A stretch of 64,000 nt of DNA from Paenibacillus durus ATCC 35681 (GTDB lineage Bacteria; Bacillota; Bacilli; Paenibacillales; Paenibacillaceae): the NCBI RefSeq assembly GCF_000993825.1, contig NZ_CP011114.1, positions 2,294,001 through 2,358,000 on the forward strand, read 5' to 3'. Both the position numbers and the translations under genes were made by a program. The notes under the pieces were generated by a model that was not told where the DNA came from, did no database searches, and saw only the letters and a program-made list of their open reading frames with translations. Below, piece after piece: positions 1 to 8,181 of this stretch. How positions within the stretch are numbered: position 1 is the first letter of the stretch; the number at the start of each line of letters is the position of its first letter.

Positions 1-32
1 ATCCACACCGGTCACCCGGCACATCCTCATTT

Positions 33-1004
33 TCATCCAAACTGCTTAAACTCCTGCAAAAATTTCTCGATATTCCCGTTCCATCTGTTGCCGCTCGCAT
101 CCAGAAGCCCCAGCACACTCTTGATCGTCTTCAAAATTCTGCTGTCCCCCGTCCCGTTCTGCACCGCCTTTTCATAGGCTTGTCTTAGCTTGGGATCGAT
201 GGTAGTTGGTTGCCCGCTCGTGCCATATTCATAGGCAGGTGTATTGTTGGAGCCGTAAAAGACGAACATCTCCATCAGTTGGAGCTTGTCTTTAACCGCA
301 GCGGTGCGGTTGGACTTCGGGTACTGTTTTACAAAGGATTCCAGGGCAAGCGCCCGATTAATCAGCTCATCCCATGTAATGACAATGGCGGCATCGCTCA
401 GGGCCGGCTTATTGGAATCGGCAGCCATCAGATCAATATAGGCGGCGATATCCTTCCCGATATAAGGCTTAAAGAATTTGAACCCCTCGTAATGCATTAC
501 GGGGTAGTACATGCCTTCACTGGTCTCCAGCTTATAGCCGTAACCGTAAGATTCGGTCAATATGGCGCGAACGCCCGGATCTCTAATGGTGTTCAGCAAG
601 CTGCTGTAGGTGAGTCCCGTTTGCAGCCCATTCTTGCGGACAGCAGCGTCAATTGCCTTCTGTACCTTCTCCGGAAAGAACTTCTCGGAAAAAGCGTTCA
701 GTCTCGCCTTTTGCGCATTTTCGAGCTGAAGCACCATGACGGTTGCCCGCCAGGAATCGGCTCTTTTTATATTATTTAGTAAATAATTACGCGCCTGGAT
801 TAAGCTTGTTGGCGTCTTTACCGAGTTTTTCAAATATTTCTGGAATTGGTTGTATACGCTTAAGCTTTGTTCGGCGGTTACAGCCGAAGCTGCCGATACG
901 GAAGGGGCCAATGCCGCTGCGCCTACCCCGGAGCCCAAAGCGATCGCCAGACCGAGCAGCGCCCCTCTTTTTATTTTTGCGGATGTTGCAAGTAGAGTCT
1001 TCAT
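33..1004 (-). CDS. Secreted protein of unknown function
   Basis: About 323 residues. The N-terminus has basic residues (KTLLATSAKIKRG), a hydrophobic stretch and an APSVSAASA-like cleavage region, so a Sec signal peptide is likely and the product is exported. I do not recognise the mature part; it is polar and looks mostly helical, with no obvious catalytic motif. An upstream in-frame ATG at 1010 lies directly against the AGAAGG ribosome site, so the ATG at 1004, six bases further on, is the better start. It is apparently monocistronic and ends close to the window edge. Confidence 0.7.
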   Translation of the reverse strand: MKTLLATSAKIKRGALLGLAIALGSGVGAAALAPSVSAASAVTAEQSLSVYNQFQKYLKNSVKTPTSLIQARNYLLNNIKRADSWRATVMVLQLENAQKARLNAFSEKFFPEKVQKAIDAAVRKNGLQTGLTYSSLLNTIRDPGVRAILTESYGYGYKLETSEGMYYPVMHYEGFKFFKPYIGKDIAAYIDLMAADSNKPALSDAAIVITWDELINRALALESFVKQYPKSNRTAAVKDKLQLMEMFVFYGSNNTPAYEYGTSGQPTTIDPKLRQAYEKAVQNGTGDSRILKTIKSVLGLLDASGNRWNGNIEKFLQEFKQFG

Positions 1005-1130
1005 GTTCATCCTTCTTTCTTAGTTGTTATGCTGTGTATTACCCTCTAGACGCGCACACGCCGCAATTTGTTGCAGCTGAACAGACAAGAAGCTTTCACG
1101 TTCGTTCTAGAACAGCTCCCATTTCGGCGA

Positions 1131-1161
1131 AAAGACCCCCGGCATTCCGCCGAGGGCCTTT
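1131..1161 (-). terminator. Rho-independent terminator of the MFS exporter
   Basis: On the minus strand a GGCCCTCGGC / GCCGGGGGTC hairpin with a short loop is followed by TTTT. It lies just past the stop of the exporter gene at 1181. Confidence 0.7.
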
Positions 1162-1180
1162 AGAACAGTTGGGATTTCGT

Positions 1181-2644
1181 TTAGTGCATAGAGCCTTCCT
1201 GCGGATGGCGGACGACAACACGCTTCAGGAAGAAAGCGATGACGAGACCGATAATGGTCAGTGCCGTAGCGAAGATAAAGGCGTGCTGAACCCCTTGAGT
1301 AAAAGCTGGAATCAGATGAACCGGGTCCTGCGGATTCTCCACGCTCTCCAGGTAACTTTTGGAGCCAGCCGTCATGATGCTGATGGCAAGCGCCGTGCCA
1401 ACAGCTCCGGCAACCTGCTGGAGCGTGTTCATAATGGCTGTGCCATGCGGATACAGCTCAAGCGGGAGCTGGTTAATACCGTTCGTCTGCGCCGGCATGA
1501 ACACCATCGATACGCCGATCATCAGCGCGCTGTGCAGCACAATCGTGAACGCAACCGAGGAAGCCGGGTTAATGTCCGCAAAGAGCCACAGCGTCGCTGC
1601 AACAATAATCAGACCCGGAATAACAAGCCACTTCGGCCCGAATTTATCGAACAGCCTGCCCATTAGCGGCGACATCAAGCCATTGATAAGTCCCCCCGGA
1701 AGCAGCATAAGCCCGGCCTTGAACGGACTAAACCCTTGTCCATTCTGAAGATACAGCGGAAGGATCAGCATGGCGGCCAGAATGACCATCATACAGATAA
1801 AAATCATCAGCAATCCAACGACAAACATCGGATACTTGAACGCGCGCAAATCCATCAGCGGCTGCTTCATCGTCAACTGGCGCCATACGAACAGCACCAG
1901 CGACACAACTCCGACGGCGATGGATATGAGCACTTTGGGATTGTTCCAGCCATCCGCTTCTCCTGCGCTGCTGAAGCCAAATACGACGCCGCCGAAGCCG
2001 ACGGTGGAGAGCAGAATCGAGAACCAATCGATCGCGGGCTTTGTTACCTCCGTTATATTTTGCATATATATCATGCCAAAAATCAGTGCGATTACGAGAA
2101 ACGGCAGCGGCAGCCAGAAAATCCAATGCCAGCTCAGGTTCTCAATAAGCAGACCGGCAATGGTCGGGCCGGTGGCAGGTGCCACCATAATGACTAGGCC
2201 GATCATGCCCATGGCCGCGCCTCTTTTTTCAGCCGGAATAAGCACCAGAATCGTATTGAACAACAGCGGCAGCAGCAGCGCCGTTCCCATCGCCTGCACC
2301 ACCCGGGCAATCAGCAAAGAGCCGAAGCTTGGCGATGCGGCAGCCAGAAACGTTCCAATGATGGAGAAAGCCAAAGAGGCAATAAACAATTGTCTCGTCG
2401 TGAACCGCTGAAGCAGCAGGCCCGAGATAGGCACAAGAATTCCCAGGGTCAGCAAATAAGCCGTAGTCAGCCACTGGGCCGTGGCCGGCGTAATATTCAG
2501 TGCGTCCATCAATACGCTAAGCGCGACGTTAAGCGCCGTTTCACTAAACATGCCGATAAAGCCGCTAAGGAGCAGCGCGATCAGGATCGGCATTTTCCTG
2601 ATCTTTTCCAGGTCTATAGCTGTAGACTGCATAGTTTCTCCCAC
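1181..2644 (-). CDS. DHA2-family MFS multidrug exporter
   Basis: 487-residue integral membrane protein with about 14 hydrophobic segments, as expected of the 14-TM DHA2 (EmrB/QacA/LmrB) drug:proton antiporters. Visible family features are the TM1 region ending in ALNVALSVLMDAL, the WLTTAYLLTLG segment of TM2 and the antiporter-type GPTIAGLL stretch in TM5. It should expel hydrophobic drugs using the proton gradient; the substrate cannot be told from sequence. The start is a GTG eight bases after AGGAGG; an ATG four codons inside is an alternative. No regulator gene adjoins it. It is divergent from the DUF4395 gene. Confidence 0.9.
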   Translation of the reverse strand: MGETMQSTAIDLEKIRKMPILIALLLSGFIGMFSETALNVALSVLMDALNITPATAQWLTTAYLLTLGILVPISGLLLQRFTTRQLFIASLAFSIIGTFLAAASPSFGSLLIARVVQAMGTALLLPLLFNTILVLIPAEKRGAAMGMIGLVIMVAPATGPTIAGLLIENLSWHWIFWLPLPFLVIALIFGMIYMQNITEVTKPAIDWFSILLSTVGFGGVVFGFSSAGEADGWNNPKVLISIAVGVVSLVLFVWRQLTMKQPLMDLRAFKYPMFVVGLLMIFICMMVILAAMLILPLYLQNGQGFSPFKAGLMLLPGGLINGLMSPLMGRLFDKFGPKWLVIPGLIIVAATLWLFADINPASSVAFTIVLHSALMIGVSMVFMPAQTNGINQLPLELYPHGTAIMNTLQQVAGAVGTALAISIMTAGSKSYLESVENPQDPVHLIPAFTQGVQHAFIFATALTIIGLVIAFFLKRVVVRHPQEGSMH

Positions 2645-2890
2645 TCTTAATTCCTCCTGGTATCTTAATGTATTCTTCTCTCTATGTCTTGTACGCGCTT
2701 AAAGTATAACCGAACATAAGTTCTAACACAAGAAGTTTCCAGCAAAAGATTGATCCCCTTACTCAATTCATGATAACAATCAATCTACTCAATAAAATCA
2801 TAATTTTAAACTAAAAGTCAATGTCTTTCACTTTCATAATAGCCTGGAAGATACTATAATATAATTATTCCAATATTCGAGGTGGGTATT

Positions 2891-3325
2891 ATGGCCGATA
2901 CGTTAAAGGGGATTCCCAGACCGCTCGTCAGGGTCAATCAATCCGTCATTGTTTTGTCCGTGCTTCTGACCTGGTTAACCGGCTTTTACTGGTTTCTGGC
3001 CATTCCGCTGGCCGCCGGGCTGCTCGGCCTTATTTTTCACTTCAATCCTGTGATCCGCCTCTCTGCCCGGTTTCTGAGGAAAGACCGTTCCGCCTATATT
3101 CTCGAAGATGAGGATCAGCAAAGCTTCAATCAGACCATCGCCGTACTCTGCCTGGCCGCCGGGCTCATCAGCTATCTTGGCGGCTATTTAATCTCGGCGT
3201 ATATTTTCACCGCTATTGTAGCTGCCGCGGCTTTCGTTGCCATACTCGGCTTCTGCATTGGCTGTTTCATCCATTATCAATGGAAAATGTACACCTATAG
3301 ACGGAAACAAGGCAGCCCCCGCTGA
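2891..3325 (+). CDS. DUF4395 family membrane protein
   Basis: 144 residues with two hydrophobic hairpins (roughly residues 17-48 and 82-128) separated by a short charged segment, matching the DUF4395 architecture as I know it. Many family members sit near thiol-related genes, but function is undefined and nothing nearby points to one. The ATG at 2891 follows GAGGTGGG at good spacing; the GTG at 2882 lies inside that ribosome site. A TATAAT at 2855-2860 is the likely -10. The stop codon lies in the loop of the terminator. Confidence 0.75.
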   Translation: MADTLKGIPRPLVRVNQSVIVLSVLLTWLTGFYWFLAIPLAAGLLGLIFHFNPVIRLSARFLRKDRSAYILEDEDQQSFNQTIAVLCLAAGLISYLGGYLISAYIFTAIVAAAAFVAILGFCIGCFIHYQWKMYTYRRKQGSPR

Positions 3326-3343
3326 GGCTGCCTTGTTTTTTTA
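3307..3343 (+). terminator. Terminator overlapping the DUF4395 stop codon
   Basis: ACAAGGCAGCC pairs with GGCTGCCTTGT and is followed by a run of T; the TGA stop is within the loop. Confidence 0.85.
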
Positions 3344-3401
3344 GGGAAGCTGCGGGCAGCGACGGCACTGTTATCCGTCTCAAGCCATAGCCTGACGGTC
3401 A

Positions 3402-3941
3402 TTACTCCCTGTCGTTCTCTTCGCCAACAACCGACCAGCGATGGCGGAACTTTTCAAGCCGGGGATGTGGAGCGAGCGGCGCTTCCGGCAGGAGCAGGCG
3501 CAGCTTCTTAATCCATTCTTCGAAAGAGGAGAATGAGGCGAACAGATTAGCCGTCTCCAGAGTAAGGTACAGAAAATGCGGCGCCGGATAACGCTCGGTT
3601 AAGTGACGCAGGGCCGAGTCGATCGGCGTATACTTTTTCCGCTTGCCCTCCAGGTTCTCCACCGTAATGTAGGAAGCGCCCTGCTCCCTTTTCCACTCGT
3701 GGAGACGGTCTTCCCTTTTATAATATGAGCTGGCGGGCTCCTTGGACATTCTGCGCACCGTTTCCTCATGCAGCGGATAGAGCACTAGCTTACTGAAGTT
3801 TTTGTCCAGCGCCGCCTGGGCCGCCGCTCTAAGCTCCTCATCGGTCGTATGCTCAAAGGAATCGTAATAGATTAGCGTCCCTCTGCGTTTCTCAACCTGC
3901 GGCTCATAGCCGTAAGGCACATACTGTACTTCCCGTCCCAT
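3402..3941 (-). CDS. Conserved-looking hypothetical protein
   Basis: 179-residue soluble, charged protein that I cannot assign. It has no signal peptide or membrane segment. The middle region (residues 40-110) is rich in Lys, Arg and Glu, and the C-terminal third has aromatic-rich helices (LYLTLETANLFASFSSFEEW). The start ATG follows GGGAGG at seven bases. It stands alone between a terminator and the SEDS gene. Confidence 0.6.
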   Translation of the reverse strand: MGREVQYVPYGYEPQVEKRRGTLIYYDSFEHTTDEELRAAAQAALDKNFSKLVLYPLHEETVRRMSKEPASSYYKREDRLHEWKREQGASYITVENLEGKRKKYTPIDSALRHLTERYPAPHFLYLTLETANLFASFSSFEEWIKKLRLLLPEAPLAPHPRLEKFRHRWSVVGEENDRE

Positions 3942-4002
3942 TGGTTGACCTCCCGGTGTGTATATTTATGATTGTAGCATTTCCTTCAACGATGCGGGAT
4001 AT

Positions 4003-5349
4003 CTAGAATTTCTTGCTGAGTGAGGCGGACGAGCCCGGAATAAGATCTTTTCTGCGATATACGCTAAGCAGCAGCCCTAGCGCGCCGTATTCGATCAGCA
4101 GATGGCTTCCGCCATAACTGATAAATGGCAGCGGCAAGTCGATGATGAGAGCGTGTCCGCTTAATTTGAGCACCCCGTACACAAGCTGAAAGGCAAGAAT
4201 CAGCGCAACGCCAGCAATTAAGGTTTTACCGTAGAGGTCATGCACGGAGAACCAAGCTTGTATCGTTCGTATAACAAACCAAAGAATAAGCCCCGCAAGG
4301 AAGAAGCCTGCTGCCCAGCCAAAGGTGTAAATCAAATACGGAAAAATCATATCGGAATAAAGGTAAGGCAGCTGTTCATTGGCCGCTCCAAAGCCGTGAC
4401 CCCACCATCCAGCGGAAGCGATAGCCTCGATCAGCTTGATCTGGGTATATCCTGCGCCGTCGGCGAACATTGTCGGATTTAGCGCAGCGGAGATCCTATC
4501 GAAATAATAATCCGTATTAAATGCAGCCAGTAAACCCGCCGCGGTCGCTAACGCAGCCAAGAGAACAACTCTTAACCATTTGCCGGATAACCAGGCGAAC
4601 AGAATAAGGGACACTCCTGCAAAAAGAAGCATCTCTGGCAGGACAGGCCCCTGCAAATAAATCAGACAAGGTACTCCAATCAGCGGAATCGCCCGCCACC
4701 CATTGATTGGGAGCTTTCCGCCTGTCTTTTGAATTCCGCTGCCCACCCAGATACCTGCCAGAGCGATGATGAGCAGATAAGGATTCCAGCCCATCACATC
4801 GATAGCGAAATGTAAGGGGAGAACTAACCATCGGTTAATCCCGTTTACCATATTCCCGCTGAATTGGACAGCCAGCATACCCGCCAATGTCAGGAAGTAA
4901 AGCGGCCAAGACAGGCTTCTCAGCTTACGATAGTCCACTAGTGACAGGATCAACATCAGGATCACCGCCATGCATACATATCCAAGATGCTTTTCCCCAA
5001 ACTGGGGAAGGGCCGTATTCATTTGGGTACCCGCGTATGAGGAACCGCTCAAAGAGAACATCCCAATAATTCCGCTGCCCGCAAACAACAGAGCTCCCGC
5101 CAGCAATCCCCAATTGATTCTCGGTCTATGTATACGATTAAGGCTCTTTCCAACGGTTTCGGGATCGCCCATCTGCTGCATCGCCCACTGGACGGCTTCC
5201 TCACGTTCCCAGCCTTGACTCTCCCTTTCATTCGCCAGGTCAATCAGATGGCTCCCAAGTTCCCTCCGCAGTTCCAGGTGTATGGCTCGCGCTCTTACCT
5301 GTGCGCACACTCGTTTAAGATAAGGACTCATCTCATTATAATCCTTCAT
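4003..5349 (-). CDS. SEDS (FtsW/RodA/SpoVE) family protein with N-terminal permease-prefix domain
   Basis: 448 residues. Residues 1-75 form a soluble helical domain like the permease prefix domain more often found on ABC permeases. From residue 80 there are about ten membrane segments of the SEDS family, which polymerises glycan strands from lipid II. SEDS-like landmarks are RW at 173, a GHGFGAAN stretch at 318, the loop YSDMIFPYL with D333 at the position of the SEDS catalytic Asp, and FISYGGSHLL at 409. The usual FQPSE motif is replaced by LHFAIDVMGWNP, so enzymatic activity is uncertain. The ATG directly follows the TGA of the PadR gene, implying translational coupling and PadR control. 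Confidence 0.85.
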   Translation of the reverse strand: MKDYNEMSPYLKRVCAQVRARAIHLELRRELGSHLIDLANERESQGWEREEAVQWAMQQMGDPETVGKSLNRIHRPRINWGLLAGALLFAGSGIIGMFSLSGSSYAGTQMNTALPQFGEKHLGYVCMAVILMLILSLVDYRKLRSLSWPLYFLTLAGMLAVQFSGNMVNGINRWLVLPLHFAIDVMGWNPYLLIIALAGIWVGSGIQKTGGKLPINGWRAIPLIGVPCLIYLQGPVLPEMLLFAGVSLILFAWLSGKWLRVVLLAALATAAGLLAAFNTDYYFDRISAALNPTMFADGAGYTQIKLIEAIASAGWWGHGFGAANEQLPYLYSDMIFPYLIYTFGWAAGFFLAGLILWFVIRTIQAWFSVHDLYGKTLIAGVALILAFQLVYGVLKLSGHALIIDLPLPFISYGGSHLLIEYGALGLLLSVYRRKDLIPGSSASLSKKF

Positions 5350-5682
5350 TCATACTCCTCCTTCCCCAATCACGGAATCGACGGCATTACGGAACAAGGC
5401 CCACTCTGTTTTCTTCTGGTTTAATATCCTGCTTCCTTTGTCCGTTATCCGGTAATACTTCCGGTTCCGGCCGTTTACGGCTTCCCAATAGGCTTCGACC
5501 CAGCCTTCGGCTTCCATGCTGTGCAGAATGGGATAGAGCGTTCCTTCCTTGAGGGAAAATACCCCTTCGGATCGGCGTTCCAGTTCCCTAAGCATCTCAT
5601 AGCCATACAGCGGCCGACGGCTCAGCAGCGTAAGCAGCATAGTGCCGGTGCTGCCTTTCATGAGTTCCTTGTTCAGTTTAAT
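5350..5682 (-). CDS. PadR family transcriptional regulator, probable ATT start
   Basis: About 110 residues with the PadR winged helix: KGSTGTMLLTLLSRRPLYGYEML, then GTLYPILHSMEAEGWV as recognition helix and wing region. PadR proteins usually begin with a segment like xLNKELxKGST. Here the codons for KLNKEL lie upstream of the first ATG (5661), and the only start-like codon with a good ribosome site is ATT at 5682, eight bases after GGAGG. The ATG at 5661 has only a weak AAGGA. It likely represses its own operon with the SEDS-like gene, since repeated TACTATG words overlap the promoter. Confidence 0.85.
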   Translation of the reverse strand: MKLNKELMKGSTGTMLLTLLSRRPLYGYEMLRELERRSEGVFSLKEGTLYPILHSMEAEGWVEAYWEAVNGRNRKYYRITDKGSRILNQKKTEWALFRNAVDSVIGEGGV

Positions 5683-5726
5683 CGCCCTCTCCTCCTTTCA
5701 TCATCAAATGGACAACTTTACCAATC

Positions 5727-5768
5727 ATTATACCTATTATTACTATGCATAGCAATACTATGTATTAT
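5727..5768 (-). promoter_or_regulatory. Promoter and putative PadR operator
   Basis: On the minus strand, TTGCTA (-35, 5750-5755) and TATAAT (-10, 5727-5732) are 17 bases apart. Direct repeats TACTATGCAT (5741-5750) and TACTATGTAT (5756-5765) overlap and flank the -35, a layout suiting autorepression by PadR. Confidence 0.5.
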
Positions 5769-5769
5769 A

Positions 5770-6128
5770 CCAAGAATTGAATAGGGTTTAGCGCGATGTT
5801 TCAGAATGTTATTTTTAATTAATCAGATTAATGAAATTCCTCATTTCCCGTCAATTATCGACACTCTAACCCCTTTTCTATCTGACGAATGCCAGATTAA
5901 TTAATGAGATTAATCTTATTTATTAATGTCATTAATCAACTTCCTCAATCCTATTCCTCGCAGCCCATACGCCGGGCCTAACCCCTTTCTCCCTCGCGTA
6001 TTATCACCACTGTCCTGCTTCAATCACAATAGCCTAACAAAGAATAGATGGCATTCACGATAAGCTGAGTACAGCCTTCTTAATATTCAACCCTTTGCAT
6101 TTTATCTATTAAAATTGAATATAATTCC
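5770..6128. other. Long AT-rich intergenic stretch with repeated ATTAAT words
   Basis: No gene found. Between 5810 and 5945 the words ATTAAT and GATTAAT recur in both orientations, in two clusters around 5815-5832 and 5890-5938. They could be protein-binding sites, but no partner is evident. Confidence 0.4.
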
Positions 6129-6129
6129 A

Positions 6130-6199
6130 TTGACATATTGAAGAATCCTCATACAATAAAAGCTATTCCTATTTATCCGATTGGTTTATCGGAATAAAT
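6130..6199 (+). promoter_or_regulatory. Promoter and downstream operator-like inverted repeat of the ECF/TudS operon
   Basis: TTGACA (6130-6135), 16 bases, TACAAT (6152-6157). Just downstream, ATTTATCCGAT (6171-6181) and ATCGGAATAAAT (6188-6199) form an inverted repeat with one bulged A, lying at about +7 to +35. No T-run follows it, so an operator is likelier than a terminator. Confidence 0.6.
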
Positions 6200-6225
6200 A
6201 AATCATAAAATTTAGGAGGTATACG

Positions 6226-6804
6226 ATGAATCAAAAAACACTAGTCATTACGCTTGGGGCGCTGGCCGTCGCCATTAATGTGGTTGCAGGCACAGTCGTA
6301 AGCAATCTGAAAATTCCTTTCCTGTTTCTGGACACAGTAGGCACCATCTTCATCGCAGCTGTATTCGGACCTCTCTGGGGCGCTTTGGTCGGCCTCCTGA
6401 CGAATCTGGTGCTCGGTGTTACATCCGGTTACACCGCCATTCCCTTCGCCCTTGTTAATGTGATCGTCGGTTTGGTCGTCGGTTATTCGGCCCGTAAGAA
6501 CGGTTACCGCTTCTCTTCCGCTCTAATCTCCGGCATTGTGCTTGGTATCCTGTGCCCGATCGTCGGCACCATTATTGCGGTCGGCTTGTTCGGCGGCTTT
6601 ACCGGAGGCGTTCAAGACGTGGCTGTACTCTGGCTGAAGCAGGCCGGGACGAGCCTATTTGCCGCTGCATTCCTTCCCCGCCTTGGAGAAAATCTTATTG
6701 ACAAAATCCTGTCGGCCCTTCTGGTCTACTATATTGTGAAAAACTTGCCGCAATCCTTAATAAACCATCGCAGCTACAAGAAACGGAATACCCATGTTGC
6801 GTAG
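6226..6804 (+). CDS. ECF transporter S component (CD3073-like)
   Basis: 192-residue membrane protein with six hydrophobic segments and the small-residue-rich look of ECF substrate-binding (S) subunits. It resembles the putative S component named after C. difficile CD3073 (from memory). The S subunit captures the substrate outside the membrane and docks on EcfT. Start ATG follows AGGAGG. It is the first gene of a five-gene run and overlaps the next gene by 11 bases. The substrate is unknown; the neighbour suggests a sulfur-bearing small molecule. Confidence 0.8.
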   Translation: MNQKTLVITLGALAVAINVVAGTVVSNLKIPFLFLDTVGTIFIAAVFGPLWGALVGLLTNLVLGVTSGYTAIPFALVNVIVGLVVGYSARKNGYRFSSALISGIVLGILCPIVGTIIAVGLFGGFTGGVQDVAVLWLKQAGTSLFAAAFLPRLGENLIDKILSALLVYYIVKNLPQSLINHRSYKKRNTHVA

Positions 6805-7342
6805 CAAACGATTAATTGTTGCCTCCCATTGCGTCATTAACCAAAATGCCGTTGTGAAAGGCGAAGCTCGTAGTCCCGGCATAATGAAAGCGGCAGTCGA
6901 TTGGACCTACGAGCAGGGATATGGCATCTTTCAGCTGCCTTGTCCCGAATTCACCTTTCTCGGTCCGGAGCGGCCTCCGATGACCGTGGAAGAATACGAT
7001 ACCCCGGAGTTTCACGCCCACAACCGCCGAATTTTACAGCCAGCAGTTGAGCAGCTGAAAGTGTATCAGGATCATGGTTACACTATCGTCGGAGGCCTCG
7101 GCATTTCCGGCAGCCCCTCCTGCGATCCCGGAAAAGGCGTGTTCATGCGTGACTTTCTGGAGCTCGCGGCGGAAACCGGCGTAAACATCGATTTTTTCTG
7201 GCAAATTCCTAATACGGCGGACGGAATCTTTGATCCGGATCATGATAACAGCGTATTCGGTCCGGTCGCAGCAGGACAGCGGGAACCTCTACATAAGAAC
7301 TCCGCTGGCATAAAGGGAAAACAAGGCGGCAATCAGACATGA
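6794..7342 (+). CDS. TudS/DUF523-related putative desulfidase
   Basis: 182 residues. Three cysteines, C13 (SHCVINQN), C50 (LPCPEF) and C110 (GSPSCDPGKG), have the spacing of the three Cys that hold the [4Fe-4S] cluster in the thiouracil desulfidase TudS. The GISGSPSC stretch also matches that family. By homology it would remove sulfur from a thio-heterocycle, with a non-protein-bound iron of the cluster taking the sulfur. Genes of this type beside CD3073-like S components form a recurring pair, as I recall. It overlaps both neighbours, so it is co-translated with the transporter. Substrate specificity is inference. Confidence 0.75.
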   Translation: MLRSKRLIVASHCVINQNAVVKGEARSPGIMKAAVDWTYEQGYGIFQLPCPEFTFLGPERPPMTVEEYDTPEFHAHNRRILQPAVEQLKVYQDHGYTIVGGLGISGSPSCDPGKGVFMRDFLELAAETGVNIDFFWQIPNTADGIFDPDHDNSVFGPVAAGQREPLHKNSAGIKGKQGGNQT

Positions 7343-8181
7343 TCGACATTCGAGGCGTTACTTTTTATTATTATGAGCCAGCCGAATCTGAAGCAGACGC
7401 CAGCCATAGACCGGCATTATCCAACATCTCCCTTGCTATTGAGCCCGGGGAATTTGTAGCTTTCCTGGGACGCAACGGGTCCGGTAAATCGTCGTTGTCC
7501 CGTCTGCTTAACGGTATTGAGCTTCCAACCCAGGGAACCGTTCTTGCCCTAGGCCGCATGACTACAAACCGGAACGATCTTCAGAACATTCGCCGGGCCG
7601 TGCAAATTGTATTCCAGAATCCCGAGAATCAGCAGGTTGGAATTACCGTGGGTGAAGATATTGCGTTCGGTCTGTCCAATATCGGCTGGCCGCAGGAGGA
7701 TATCGCCCGGCGGATCGCCTGGGCCATAGAGCTAGTGGGACTGGATGCCGATGAAGACCGTCCCGTAACCCATCTGTCGGGAGGAGAAAAGCAGAAGCTG
7801 GCCCTGGCTGCGGTTCTGGCGCTCTCCCCCCGCTGTCTCATTCTCGATGAGGCCACTTCCATGCTTGATCCCGTGGCACGGCGTCAGTTCTTCGAGACGC
7901 TGAACAAGGTCCGGAAGGAATATCCTGTAACCTTAATTTACATTACTCATCATCTAGAAGAAGTGATGGAAGCGGATCGCTGGTTTCTTTTTCAAGACGG
8001 TAAGATCGCGGCTGCCGGGACTCCGGCCCAACTGGAACTGGATTCTGCTCTCCTCAAAAAATGCGGTTTGGAGCTGCCGTATTACAGGCAATTGGCGATA
8101 AAGCTTCGGGGTTACGGCATTCCCGCATCCGCGAAGCTGAACGGGGAAGAATTGCGAGGTTTATTATGCAAATCCGATTAA
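7339..8181 (+). CDS. ecfA1: ECF transporter ATPase A1
   Basis: 280-residue cytoplasmic ABC ATPase of CbiO/EcfA type. Walker A GRNGSGKSS, a Q-loop in VFQNPENQQ (the NPENQ form is typical of EcfA), signature LSGGEKQ, Walker B LILDEATSMLD and the switch His in ITHH are all present. It should pair with the next ATPase to energise the EcfT-S complex. Its ATG overlaps the previous stop (ATGA). Confidence 0.9.
   Translation: MIDIRGVTFYYYEPAESEADASHRPALSNISLAIEPGEFVAFLGRNGSGKSSLSRLLNGIELPTQGTVLALGRMTTNRNDLQNIRRAVQIVFQNPENQQVGITVGEDIAFGLSNIGWPQEDIARRIAWAIELVGLDADEDRPVTHLSGGEKQKLALAAVLALSPRCLILDEATSMLDPVARRQFFETLNKVRKEYPVTLIYITHHLEEVMEADRWFLFQDGKIAAAGTPAQLELDSALLKKCGLELPYYRQLAIKLRGYGIPASAKLNGEELRGLLCKSD

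Noticed and set aside
743..1666. Plus-strand frame of 307 codons over the MFS exporter end
   Set aside because: Runs across a terminator and antisense to two genes, with low-complexity basic sequence.
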